From the NCBI GenBank assembly GCA_016946835.1, contig JACVTC010000022.1, forward strand, positions 952,501 through 962,500: a stretch of 10,000 bases of DNA, read 5' to 3'. This stretch comes from Neocallimastix lanati (nom. inval.). Taxonomy: Eukaryota > Neocallimastigomycota > Neocallimastigomycetes > Neocallimastigales > Neocallimastigaceae. Position numbers and translations under genes: made by a program. Of this stretch, positions 1 through 8,834 are shown piece by piece; position 1 is the first letter of the stretch; each line of letters opens with the position of its first letter. A model generated the notes under the pieces. The model saw only the letters and a list, made by a program, of their open reading frames with translations, did no database searches and had not been told where the DNA came from.

Positions 1-25
1 ATTTTATATATTAATATATTATTTA

Positions 26-57
<32 letters not shown>

Positions 58-77
58 TTTATTAAAATAAATTTTAC

Positions 78-1215
78 ATTGCTTGAAGAGCTGGAAGACT
101 TTGTAATTGGTTTTGGATTAGCATTTGTTGATGGATTAGTAGATTCACCAAATATCATTCCTAATAAATCATTTGAATTACTTGTATTATTTGTATCTAG
201 TTGTTCATCAGATAATAATGTGCTTTCAGAAGCTTTTATTTCAATTTTAAATTTTTATAATAATTTATAAATATAAATATAAATAATTAAAAATATTTAT
301 ATATTAATTATAATCAATATAATAATTTCAATAAATTATTAAGTTATTAAATTTATTAATAACAATTATTATTATTATTATTATAATATTTATTATAAAG
401 TACATATTATATATTATATTTTATATATTTATTATATACCTAAGTTTTGTTTTCTATTTTCTTTAGTATTTTCTAAAGCTGGCATTCTATCTAAAACAAC
501 TGAACGAATTTCATCATTTAAATTATCTAAAGCATTAAATTCAATCGCACGTTGTTGAAGTTCTAAATTAATATTAGTTTTATATTTGGAAATTAAACCA
601 TTGATACGACTAGATTAAAAGAAATAATAATATTAGTATTAATATCAATAAATATGGAATTATATATATAGAAATTAATGATAGAATTTTTTTTTTTTTT
701 AAAAAATAAAAAAAAAATACTATTAATATTTTAATATTATATTTTTGTAAAGAAAATTTACATTCTACAATCAGATTCTAATTTATTAGTTAATTTAACT
801 AAAGCAATCAAAATGTATTGTCTAATCTTATTAGTAACATGAGAACCTTCTAATAAGCGTTCAAGTAAATCTATAACATCATGTTCAGATGGAATATCAC
901 TAGTAATAGTTGCGTTATTTTCATCTTCATCAATATTAGCTAAACTATCGTCAAGTGGACTTTGTAATAATAAATCACAATATTCACCAATACACCAAAT
1001 AGAAGCTAATTGTAAACCTTCTTGAGCTTCAACAGCATCATCTTTTTTATTTAAAATATTATATAATTTATTTGTAGTGTATTGCTGTAATTCAGTTGAT
1101 GAGTTAGTAACTAATCTAATAAAGTTGTTAATAACATCCTGTTCAACATAGCTAAAAATATTTTTATTTTATTTACAATTAATTTAATATTTTTTAATAA
1201 TTATTATAATATTTG

Positions 1216-1266
<51 letters not shown>

Positions 1267-2246
1267 TTAAAATTACAATATTAATAATAAATAATAAATA
1301 ATAAATAATAAATAATATATTTATTTAATAATGTATATAAATTTACCCTCCAGCGATTTTTAAAACTCTACAAACAGTATCAATTTCCCAACGCTTATTT
1401 GACTTATATCTATTGGCACATTCACATAATCTTCTTGAGATTTTTGCTTTTTCTTCATTAGTTGTAGTTTCTAAACTAACTAAAAGTTCACGAGCCAAAA
1501 CTTTAATATTTTGTCTATTCATTAAAATAAAAGCTAAATCAATTGCTCTCTTTCGAATTGAAATATCTGTATCCTTAATACAATCAATAATTGTGGTTGA
1601 ATGACGTTGAAGTGAAGAAGAATCAGTTAAAATTGAGGCAACTTGACATAAGGTGGTTAAAGCAACATATCTTTTAAAATATTTTATCATTTTTTTTTTT
1701 TTTTTTTTTTTTTTTTGTTGTTGTTGTTTTTATATTAATAAAAATTAATAAATTATAAAAGTATATAATTAAAAATATTTATATTAATAAACCAATAAAA
1801 TAATAATAATTAATATTATAATAATAATTATGTTACTCTTATTATTATTAAAAAAAATTTTAAATTCTTACTTAATATTATTATCACGATTACTTAAGAA
1901 TCTACCCAAAATATTTATAGCCATAACTTGAAGAGATTTTTCACTTTCTATATTCATAATAGTTAAAACAGTTTCATACAAAATAGAATTACCAACATTC
2001 TTTGAATTATCTGTATTAGTAGCAACTTGAGCTAATACATCATTCATTAAATCACTGGCTTCAACATTATTATGACCAAGTAATCTTAATAAACGTAAAA
2101 TTTGAACTTGTAAAAATGGATCGGCAACACCATTAACATCATGCTCAGGACTAAAGTTATTAGTAATTAAATTACGTAAAATTCTTACTAAACGAGGAAC
2201 ATTCTTTAAACAAAGAAAATATGATTATGCATATCCAAATACAATA

Positions 2247-2292
<46 letters not shown>

Positions 2293-3512
2293 TTTCAAAG
2301 AATTAATAATTACTAAAATAAAATACTAAAATGATATATTTATATTATTATTAAATAACTATATAATTAAATATATGTATTAAAAAATAAAAATAAAAAA
2401 AGCTAATTATATAATTTATATATAAGCTTATTTACCTTTCTAGTATCATTTAAAACATTTTTATCTAATAAACACATTTCAGTTAATAAAGTAATACCAG
2501 TAAGAAGAATTGCATGATTCTTCTCCTCATTAAGTAATTTATTAGCTTTTTCAACATAATTTTCCATTAAATCTGGGACTTTACGAATAATTCTTAGAGC
2601 ACATAAAGCAGCCTAAAATAAATCGAATAAATTTAATTTAATTATAAACCTTTATTGTATTTTATAATATATCATAATTAATATTATTTTTATTAATTTA
2701 TTATTATCATTATTATTTAATTACCTTTTTTCTAATGTAAGTATTGGAATTACCTAAAAGCTTTTCAACTTCAGATGATAAATCTCTAGCCATTTCAACA
2801 GAAGAAATGTTACCTAAAGTACATAAGGCTAAACCAACATTGAACATATTGGAATGGTTTAAATCACTTGTTATTTAACATTTTAAAATTATAATAAAAT
2901 TTAAAATTACTAAGGAATTCAAAAGTTTAATAAATATATTATTTATATAAAACTAAATCAATACTTCTTTAAAGAATTGGTTACAAGAGTTAAAACTTCT
3001 TGGTTTTCATCAAGTAAAAGCATAATACCTAAATATCCTAATCTCTTATCTGAAAATTTATTGGAAGCAACTGATTTATTTTTTATTTTTTTTTTTTTTT
3101 TTTTTTTTTTTAATTACAAAAAAGTTTTTAACAGTACAATTAATATCAAAATATCAAAACAATAATATATTTACTTATTAATTAATAATTTAGAGTTTAT
3201 GATTAAATATAAAATTATATATACTAAAAAACAATTATATTAATAATAACCTAATTTTAAACACTCAATTTGACCGAAGTGAGCAGGATATCCAAGCATA
3301 AAAATATATAACAATTTAGAAACATTTATATGTCTTGTATCATTATTTTCCTCTTTAAATTGGGTTCTTATGAAAGCTGATTCCTTCGCAATAACAGCTC
3401 TTTCATCAGCTGCAGTTTTACAATTACGAACTGCTTTAATGAGATCTTTCAGTCTCATTACACCCAATTTATTCACAAAAGATTGAATTTGTTTAAGTTG
3501 TGCACTATCCAT
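78..3512 (-). CDS. AP-1 complex subunit gamma (gamma-adaptin), 3' end missing, 9 exons in window
   Basis: Large subunit of the AP-1 clathrin adaptor, which sorts cargo between trans-Golgi and endosomes. Exons (transcript order): 3512-3251, 3070-2965, 2866-2725, 2612-2436, 2203-1872, 1670-1347, 1151-762, 609-440 and 232-78. They total 2058 bases, or 686 codons, and every junction keeps phase with GT..AG introns of 98-232 bases. The trunk carries family landmarks recalled from animal and fungal gamma-adaptins: [20 protein letters not shown] (about residues 67-86), [72 protein letters not shown] and WCIGEY. Exon 9 is a low-complexity Ser/Asn-rich hinge with NDLLG. No clear clathrin box is visible in it. 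The gamma-ear should lie beyond position 1; a donor GTAAAA at 77 opens the ninth intron. The start at 3512 has an in-frame TAA 21 bases upstream, but Met19 (base 3458) matches the usual N-terminus better. Beta-, alpha- or delta-adaptin is excluded by these gamma-type motifs. Confidence 0.94.
1152..1346 (-). repeat. AP-1 gamma intron 6 with (ATA)n and a 7-base tandem repeat
   Basis: This intron lies between the exon ending ...KIAGG and the exon starting YVEQDV. On the plus strand it holds an uninterrupted 17-unit trinucleotide run of ATA/TAA type at 1216-1266. It then holds about 4.8 copies of the heptamer ATAATAA at 1284-1316. That heptamer is the reverse complement (up to rotation) of the intergenic array at 4881-5006. 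The repeats lie inside spliced-out sequence and add no codons. Confidence 0.85.
2204..2435 (-). repeat. AP-1 gamma intron 4 with a 39-base homopolymer
   Basis: At 232 bases this is the longest complete intron of the gene. Plus-strand A is uninterrupted from 2252 to 2290, which is U39 in the transcript, ending about 47 bases before the AAG acceptor at 2204. A T-tract of this kind could act as a polypyrimidine tract, although other introns of the gene carry A runs on the transcript strand instead (for example plus-strand T at 1690-1716 and 3086-3111). Confidence 0.8.
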
Positions 3513-3940
3513 AGTTAATAATTTTTTATTTTAAAAATTCAAAATACTATTATATTTTATTGTTGAAATTATTTTATCTGAAAAAAATTGTTATATTATT
3601 ATTTAAATAAATATAAAAATAAATAATACATATAATTCATTTTAATTAGTAAAAAGATATTTGAAAAAAAAATATAAAAAGTAAATATAATATTATATAA
3701 TATCAATAAATAAGAAAAAATATGAAAATAATAATTTATCCTTTATTATATATAAATATATATATAAATTAGTTATCAAAGAAGTTTAAAAAGTAAATAA
3801 AAAATATATACAATATATTATTTTTTCAATCCTTTTAATTAAATATTATATTTTAATTTATGTTAATTTTATGTTAAATTAAAAATAAATATTTATTATA
3901 TAAATATTTTTTATATATAAGGAAATTTAAATAAACAAAT

Positions 3941-4016
3941 AAAAAAAAAAAAAAAAAAAAAAAAAGAAAACGAAAGAGAAAGAGAAAGAGAAAAGAACGG
4001 AATAGAAAAATATTTG
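3941..4016 (-). promoter_or_regulatory. Polypurine/polypyrimidine tract, candidate AP-1 gamma promoter element
   Basis: On the plus strand, A25 (3941-3965) is followed by a purine-only stretch with about three GAAAGA units near 3972-3992, then AGAACGGAATAG. Read on the minus strand, which AP-1 gamma uses, this is a CT-rich tract about 430-500 bases upstream of the start codon. CT-rich blocks are common near transcription starts in fungi, so a promoter role is plausible, but that is inference; it could be a simple repeat only. Confidence 0.3.
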
Positions 4017-4287
4017 AAATTTCATTAAGAATGTCAGTTAATTATAAAAATCATAATAAAAGAAAAAAAGATATTATATACCTTTTTTATGGGTACTAAT
4101 TATATATTTTTTGTTTATATCTTAATAAATTTAAAAATCAAAATCTTTATATATAAATTTAAAAAAAAAAAAAAAAAAAAGTTTTTTAGTTTGTATTAAT
4201 TATATTGCAATTTTCAAATAAAAGAAATTAAATAAACATATATGTTAAATAATAATTTATCACTTTTATATTTGTAATTTTTTTTTC

Positions 4288-4320
<33 letters not shown>

Positions 4321-4756
4321 CACCCTCCGTTACTGTTATTATATTTAAATAATTATCACCGAAATTATTATGATATAAAATAATATAACAACAATAATAA
4401 TATAAGTAATATATAAAAAATAAAAAAATAAAAAAAAAAAAAAAAAAACTCTATTAAAACTATTATACCCAACTCCAAATAAAAAAATAAATAAATAAAT
4501 AATTTAAAATTTTATAATCAAAAAGTAAAATATATTATTTTAATATTTTAATAAATTATTTAATAAATCTAAAAAGTATAAATAATAAAAAAAATTTTAT
4601 AATGTTTTTTTTTCTTTTATTTTATGACATAAATATTACATATGTAAAGATGGAAGATCTTAATTATTTGTTATTAATTAATGATCAATGGTTCATTGAA
4701 TTGATTTTTTTTTTTATGATTTTTATTATTTATTATTAATTATTAATTATTCAATT

Positions 4757-4789
4757 ATTTATTATTTATTATTTATTATTTATTATTTA
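4757..4789. repeat. Short heptamer array (ATTTATT)n, about 4.7 copies
   Basis: Four exact consecutive copies of ATTTATT run from 4757 to 4784, with a partial fifth to 4789. The array is the same unit and strand as the larger array 90 bases further on; degenerate TTATT/TTTATT sequence joins the two. Confidence 0.85.
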
Positions 4790-4880
4790 ATTATTTGTTA
4801 TTTATTTATTTAATTATTTATTATTTAATTAATTATTTGTTATTTAATATTTATTATTTATTATAAATTATTCAATCATT

Positions 4881-5006
4881 ATTTATTATTTATTATTTAT
4901 TATTTATTATTTATTATTTATTATTTATTATTTATTATTTATTATTTATTATTTATTATTTATTATTTATTATTTATTATTTATTATTTATTATTTATTA
5001 TTTATT
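4881..5006. repeat. Perfect 18-copy heptamer array (ATTTATT)18
   Basis: I checked the 7-base period base by base: 126 bases with no mismatch, breaking at 5007 where the expected A is T. It lies in the spacer between two minus-strand genes, about 1.4 kb upstream of the AP-1 gamma start and 0.5 kb past the stop codon of the C-CAP/SEC-C gene. The perfect copies suggest recent slippage expansion. It is a minisatellite-like A/T repeat with no coding potential. Confidence 0.95.
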
Positions 5007-5521
5007 TATTTGTTTATTATTACTTAACTAAATTACTTTTATTATCTAAATTTTTGCATATTTAAAATAAAATCAATTTTTTAATCAAAAAAAAAAAAAA
5101 AAAAAAAAACATTACTTTTATTATAAGTTTTTATTTTATTAAAACTTTATTAATTATTATTTTATTATTTTTATTTTTTAGTTCATATTAATTTTTTATA
5201 AGTATTCTTTTTTTTTTTTTTTTTTTTTTTTTAATTATTTATTTTTATTTTAATTATTTATTTTTATTTTTATTTTTTTTTTATTAAATCTAATTACTGT
5301 AATATTAATTTATTATTTTTATTTGTTATATGTTATTTATTATTGTTATTTATTATTAATTATTATTTATTATTATTTTAAATATTATGTGCAAAAATGA
5401 AAGAAATAATAAGAAATTTATTTTTCTATATTATTTTTAATATAAAATATTATCTTATTTTCTATTAAATTTTTATAAATTATATATATTATTCCATAAA
5501 TGTTTTAAGAAAATATCTAAT

Positions 5522-5576
5522 CTAAAGGTCAGAACCACAGCAATTTTTATACTTCTTCTTACTACCACATTTACAA
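5522..5576 (-). other. Terminal 55-base exon encoding the SEC-C cysteine core
   Basis: The acceptor TTTAATAG is followed by T, which completes Pro283 with the CC left by the previous exon. CKCGSKKKYKNCCGSDL and TAG follow. The joined sequence reads RRNDP-CKCGSKKKY, the full SEC-C consensus known from the C-terminus of bacterial SecA and from many short zinc-motif proteins. The phase match and the continuous motif across the junction are strong evidence for this small exon, which simple ORF calling would miss. Confidence 0.88.
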
Positions 5577-6836
5577 CTATTAAATATATATATATATGAA
5601 ATTGAAAAAGTTTTAATAGATTAATTCTTATTCATAAAATAATAATAGTTACTTAAATATTAAGAAATAAAATTTACGGATCGTTTCTTCTAATTTTTGG
5701 ACCAACTGTTTTCTTCTTTCCAAGATTAATATTTTTACCTAATAATTCCTTTGTTAATTTTTGAAGATTAGCTTCTTGTCTACGTTGGAATTCTCTTTCT
5801 TCTCTTTCAGTAGTTGGGAAACCATTATCTAAACGAATAATTAACTCATTACGCAAATCGATTTTTTCAGTAACTTTATTCTGTTTAAATAAATAAATAA
5901 AATTAAAAAAAAAAAAAAAAAAAAAGATAAAAAAATTAGAAAAAATATTATATTATTTATTTCAATATGAAATAATTTATTATATACTTTTTTATTTTTT
6001 ATTAATAATTAATGAACCTACTTTAATTAAACGAACAATAAATTGATCAACCTTCTCATTAATAGTTGGATTTAATTTTTTCATTTCGGTTATACCAGTA
6101 TCAACAATATGATGTTCTATTCAAATTTTTATTTATTTTAAATTTTAATTAGAAATAATAAACAAAAAAAAAAAAAATATGTTAGTTATAAATCAATTAT
6201 ACTATTTATATATATTAATTTTATAAAATATATAATATATATCCATCTTTTTTTTTTTTTTTTTTATTAATTACCAGCGCCTTTTTCCTTAAAATGAATC
6301 TTTAAATTTTCAGAAGCAGCCCAAACGACTCTATTAAAATTATCAGTTTTATCAAAACAAACATTAGCACCATTACATAAATCAACTTGAACAGTCTTAA
6401 TAGTAGTATTATTTAAAACTTTAACATTTATATTATTCCATAATTCTTGTACTTGAGTAATAACTTTTCCATTAAAAACAAAAGAACAATCCTTACATCT
6501 TTCTATTGTTATATAAGTTTATTTAAAATAAATAATAATATTATTATATATAATGTAGTAATAAAAAAATATATATTTTTTTTGTAAAATTTTCATACCA
6601 ATGCAAACTTTAGTTGACATTGCACCTACAACAAATTTAGAATTTTCACAATTCTTAAAAAATAAAGTTTCAGCTGTATCAATATCTTTATCTGTAAAAA
6701 GTTTAGTTTGACCATTTCCTGTCTATAAATTGTAAATTTATATAATTTTTTATATATAATGTTTAATGTTTAAATATTAATATATAAATTAATTAATTTT
6801 GTTTAATTTTTAATTTTTTAATAAAATAGTCATTTT

Positions 6837-6873
<37 letters not shown>

Positions 6874-7133
6874 AAACAAAAAAAGAAAAGAAAATTATTT
6901 TAAAATATCATGTCACTATTATATATATTTTTTACAATTAATTTAATTTTTTGATTCATTTTTTGAGTGAAACCATTATCTAAATTTTCTTTTAATTTTT
7001 TTTCTTCTTCTTCAGTAAGACCAGTTTTACTGTTAGTAGTAACAGAGTACTTTTCTTTTACAGACTTTGGTGGTTCATTTTTAATATCTTCTTTTTTTTC
7101 TTTTAAAGCTTCAACTTTTTGATCTGCTAACAT
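5522..7133 (-). CDS. C-CAP-domain protein with C-terminal SEC-C zinc motif, 6 exons, 300 residues
   Basis: Exons: 7133-6936, 6722-6599, 6502-6275, 6116-6022, 5880-5678 and 5576-5522 (TAG). They total 903 bases with consistent phases and introns of 96-213 bases. The start has an in-frame TAA three codons upstream. Residues 1-66 are a charged, probably disordered or helical tail. Residues about 72-185 look like a CAP C-terminal/CARP-type beta-helix, with short repeated strands such as LFFKNCENSKFVVGAMSTKV, ERCKDCSFVFNGKV and VVWAASENLKIHF. Residues about 216-275 are polar and helical, with LDNGFPTTERE and many Arg/Lys/Glu. Residues 280-300 give RNDPCKCGSKKKYKNCCG, a textbook SEC-C motif (C-x-C-x8-C-C; Cys284, 286, 295, 296), expected to bind zinc. 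CAP C-domains bind actin monomers, but this protein lacks the N-terminal CAP domain, so its target is unknown. A tubulin-cofactor-C-like role is possible. The gene model is firm; the function is not. Confidence 0.85.
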
Positions 7134-7990
7134 TTTAAATTATAATGAATGGATACTGATAGCTATCAAAAAAGTACACAGAAACATATAATATATAAAG
7201 AATAGTATATTTTAATAATATAAATAATAAATTAATAAATTTTTTTATTATATATTTATAATTTTTCATTTTTCATTTTTTATAAATTATTTTTTATTTT
7301 TTTTTTATTATTAAATTTTACCTTTCTTTTTCTTTATTTTATTTAATAGATTTATTGTTTTGGTAATATCCTTTTATATAAATATATTTAAATATAAAGT
7401 ATTATATATAAAAGTGGTAATAAGTAGAAAAAAATATATAAGAAGAGAATTTTATTTCTTGTTTTTTTTTTTTTTTTTATATATATATATATTTATACAT
7501 ATATTCAAATATAACAAAAATTAATTATAAATCAAACTTAAAAGTTAATTGGATTAATATATAATAAAAACAATAAATAAATGAATAGTAAATATATTTA
7601 ATGAATAGATTAATAAATTAATTAAAGCCTTGTACTAATTAAACATAATAAATTATTAATTCTAAAAAATAATTTTTATATAATTTTTTTTATTTTATTT
7701 ATATAATATTTTAGTATTCAATTAATTCAATTTAAATTATTGACTAAAGTGTATAATATTACTTCTTCATTTAATTAATAAAAATTAATATAAATCATAA
7801 TATATAATATTTTAGAAATTTATTTATTTATTTATTATTTATTTACTTTTTATTATTACTATGTATATATTTATTATTTATTTATTTATTTATTATATTT
7901 ATTATATTTATTAATTATATTTATTAATAATATTTATTTATTTATTTATTTATTATATTTATTTATTATATTTATTTATTGTAATTATTT

Positions 7991-8050
7991 ATTAATTTAT
8001 TTATTAATTTATTTATTAATTTATTTATTAATTTATTTATTAATTTATTT
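7991..8050. repeat. Five perfect copies of a 12-base repeat (ATTAATTTATTT)
   Basis: Copies begin at 7991, 8003, 8015, 8027 and 8039 without a mismatch. The repeat follows a longer degenerate stretch of TTTA tetranucleotides and ends at ATTACATTTA. It is a simple A/T tandem repeat in the divergent spacer and probably arose by slippage from the tetranucleotide run. Confidence 0.93.
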
Positions 8051-8282
8051 ATTACATTTATTTATTTTTTTATATGTTTATATAATAATGTAATAATGTT
8101 TATATATTAATAATATTATATTAATACAAAATAAATTTTAATAAAATAAACAAATATATCATATTTTTATTAATTCTAAATATTATTTTAATTTTAAATT
8201 GTATATTAAGAAGAATAAAAAAAAAAAAAAACTTTTGTTAAAATAAAAGTAAAAACATTTATTATATATAATTCATTTTTTA

Positions 8283-8298
8283 ATCTTTTATAAAAGAT
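8283..8298. other. 16-base perfect palindrome with T5/A5 flanks
   Basis: ATCTTTTATAAAAGAT is its own reverse complement. One mismatched pair outside it (8282/8299) is followed by T5 at 8277-8281 and A5 at 8300-8304, extending the dyad to 28 bases. It sits about 540 bases upstream of the TRM112 start. It could be a dimeric protein-binding site or a hairpin former, but A/T palindromes arise readily by chance in this composition. Confidence 0.4.
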
Positions 8299-8834
8299 AA
8301 AAAATATGTAAATTAAAATTCAATAAATTCCATACCAATAAATTATTACTAATTATTTTCACTGAATTTAAAAATAAATATAATTTAAATAATATATATT
8401 AATAATATTAAAAACAAGGATTAAATTAATATTATATTATTCTAATAATACATATATAACCAAAATATAAAGTCTTTTTTTCTATTATTGATATAATTAA
8501 TCTAATAAATGTTTTAATAAATTATAACCTTTAAATTTTATTCAGAATTCTTGAAAAAAAAAATTTTTTTAATAAATAATTAAATTTTAAAAAAAAAATA
8601 AAAATGTATACATCAATATTGTTAAAATAAAAAAATGTATTAAAATTATACATTTCAAATAATTAAATTTATTGGTTAATTATATATTAATAATATATTT
8701 ATAATATATTAAAATTTAAATAGTTTTAATTTATTCGATCATTTTTAATGTTAATTTTTTTTTTTTTTTATTTTTTTTTTTTTTTTAGAAATTATAGTTT
8801 TTTATTTTAAATAAAGTATTGTTATAAAGTAATC

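Larger units (their letters stand above)
3513..5521. other. Intergenic region upstream of AP-1 gamma, A/T-only spacer
   Basis: About 2 kb separate the AP-1 gamma start from the stop codon of the C-CAP/SEC-C gene; both genes are on the minus strand. I see no spliceable conserved coding sequence on either strand. Contents are homopolymers (A at 3941-3965, T at 4288-4315), a GAAAGA-type purine tract near 3970-4000, a small G+C-richer patch at about 4316-4336, and two heptamer arrays (4757-4789 and 4881-5006). The AP-1 gamma promoter and 5' UTR, and the 3' UTR of the C-CAP/SEC-C gene, must lie here, but no TATA box or polyadenylation signal can be singled out in such an A/T background. Confidence 0.75.
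7134..8834. other. Divergent intergenic region between the C-CAP/SEC-C gene and TRM112
   Basis: About 1.7 kb lie between two genes transcribed away from each other, so both promoters and 5' UTRs should be here. The sequence is almost pure A/T: ATTT-type tetranucleotide stretches at about 7820-7990, a 12-base tandem repeat at 7991-8050, a perfect 16-base palindrome at 8283-8298, and two T tracts at about 8757-8786 just before TRM112. I see no ORF of coding character, no RNA gene and no identifiable transcription factor site. Confidence 0.75.

Noticed and set aside
79-270. 63-codon plus-strand ORF
   Set aside because: It is antisense to the AP-1 gamma hinge exon (232-78), which fits the phase and composition of that gene; nothing in the plus-strand translation is recognisable.
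1413-1604. 63-codon plus-strand ORF
   Set aside because: It lies wholly antisense within a conserved AP-1 gamma trunk exon (1670-1347).
1671-1690. Start codon MIKYFKR at the beginning of the minus-strand ORF 1690-1343
   Set aside because: These residues read through intron sequence. The acceptor at 1671 joins the exon to the previous one, giving DNNIK-YVALTTL as in other gamma-adaptins.
2977-3165. 62-codon plus-strand ORF with a poly-Phe run
   Set aside because: It is antisense to AP-1 gamma exon 2 and continues through a T homopolymer of intron 1.
4031-4099. 22-codon plus-strand ORF (MSVNYKNHNKRKK...) after a purine-rich tract
   Set aside because: It is short and low in complexity, has no recognisable continuation and no convincing downstream exon; the purine tract is better explained as the complement of a CT-rich element of AP-1 gamma.
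4881-5006. Heptamer array as a telomere-like or CRISPR-like array
   Set aside because: The unit is A/T only without a G-rich strand, is internal between genes, and has no spacers.
5007-5520. AATAAA/ATTTA words as polyadenylation or mRNA-decay signals
   Set aside because: Such words occur constantly in this base composition and cannot be told apart from chance.
7134-8834. tRNA or other structured RNA gene in the divergent spacer
   Set aside because: I found no A-box/B-box-like or cloverleaf-compatible sequence; G+C is too low throughout.
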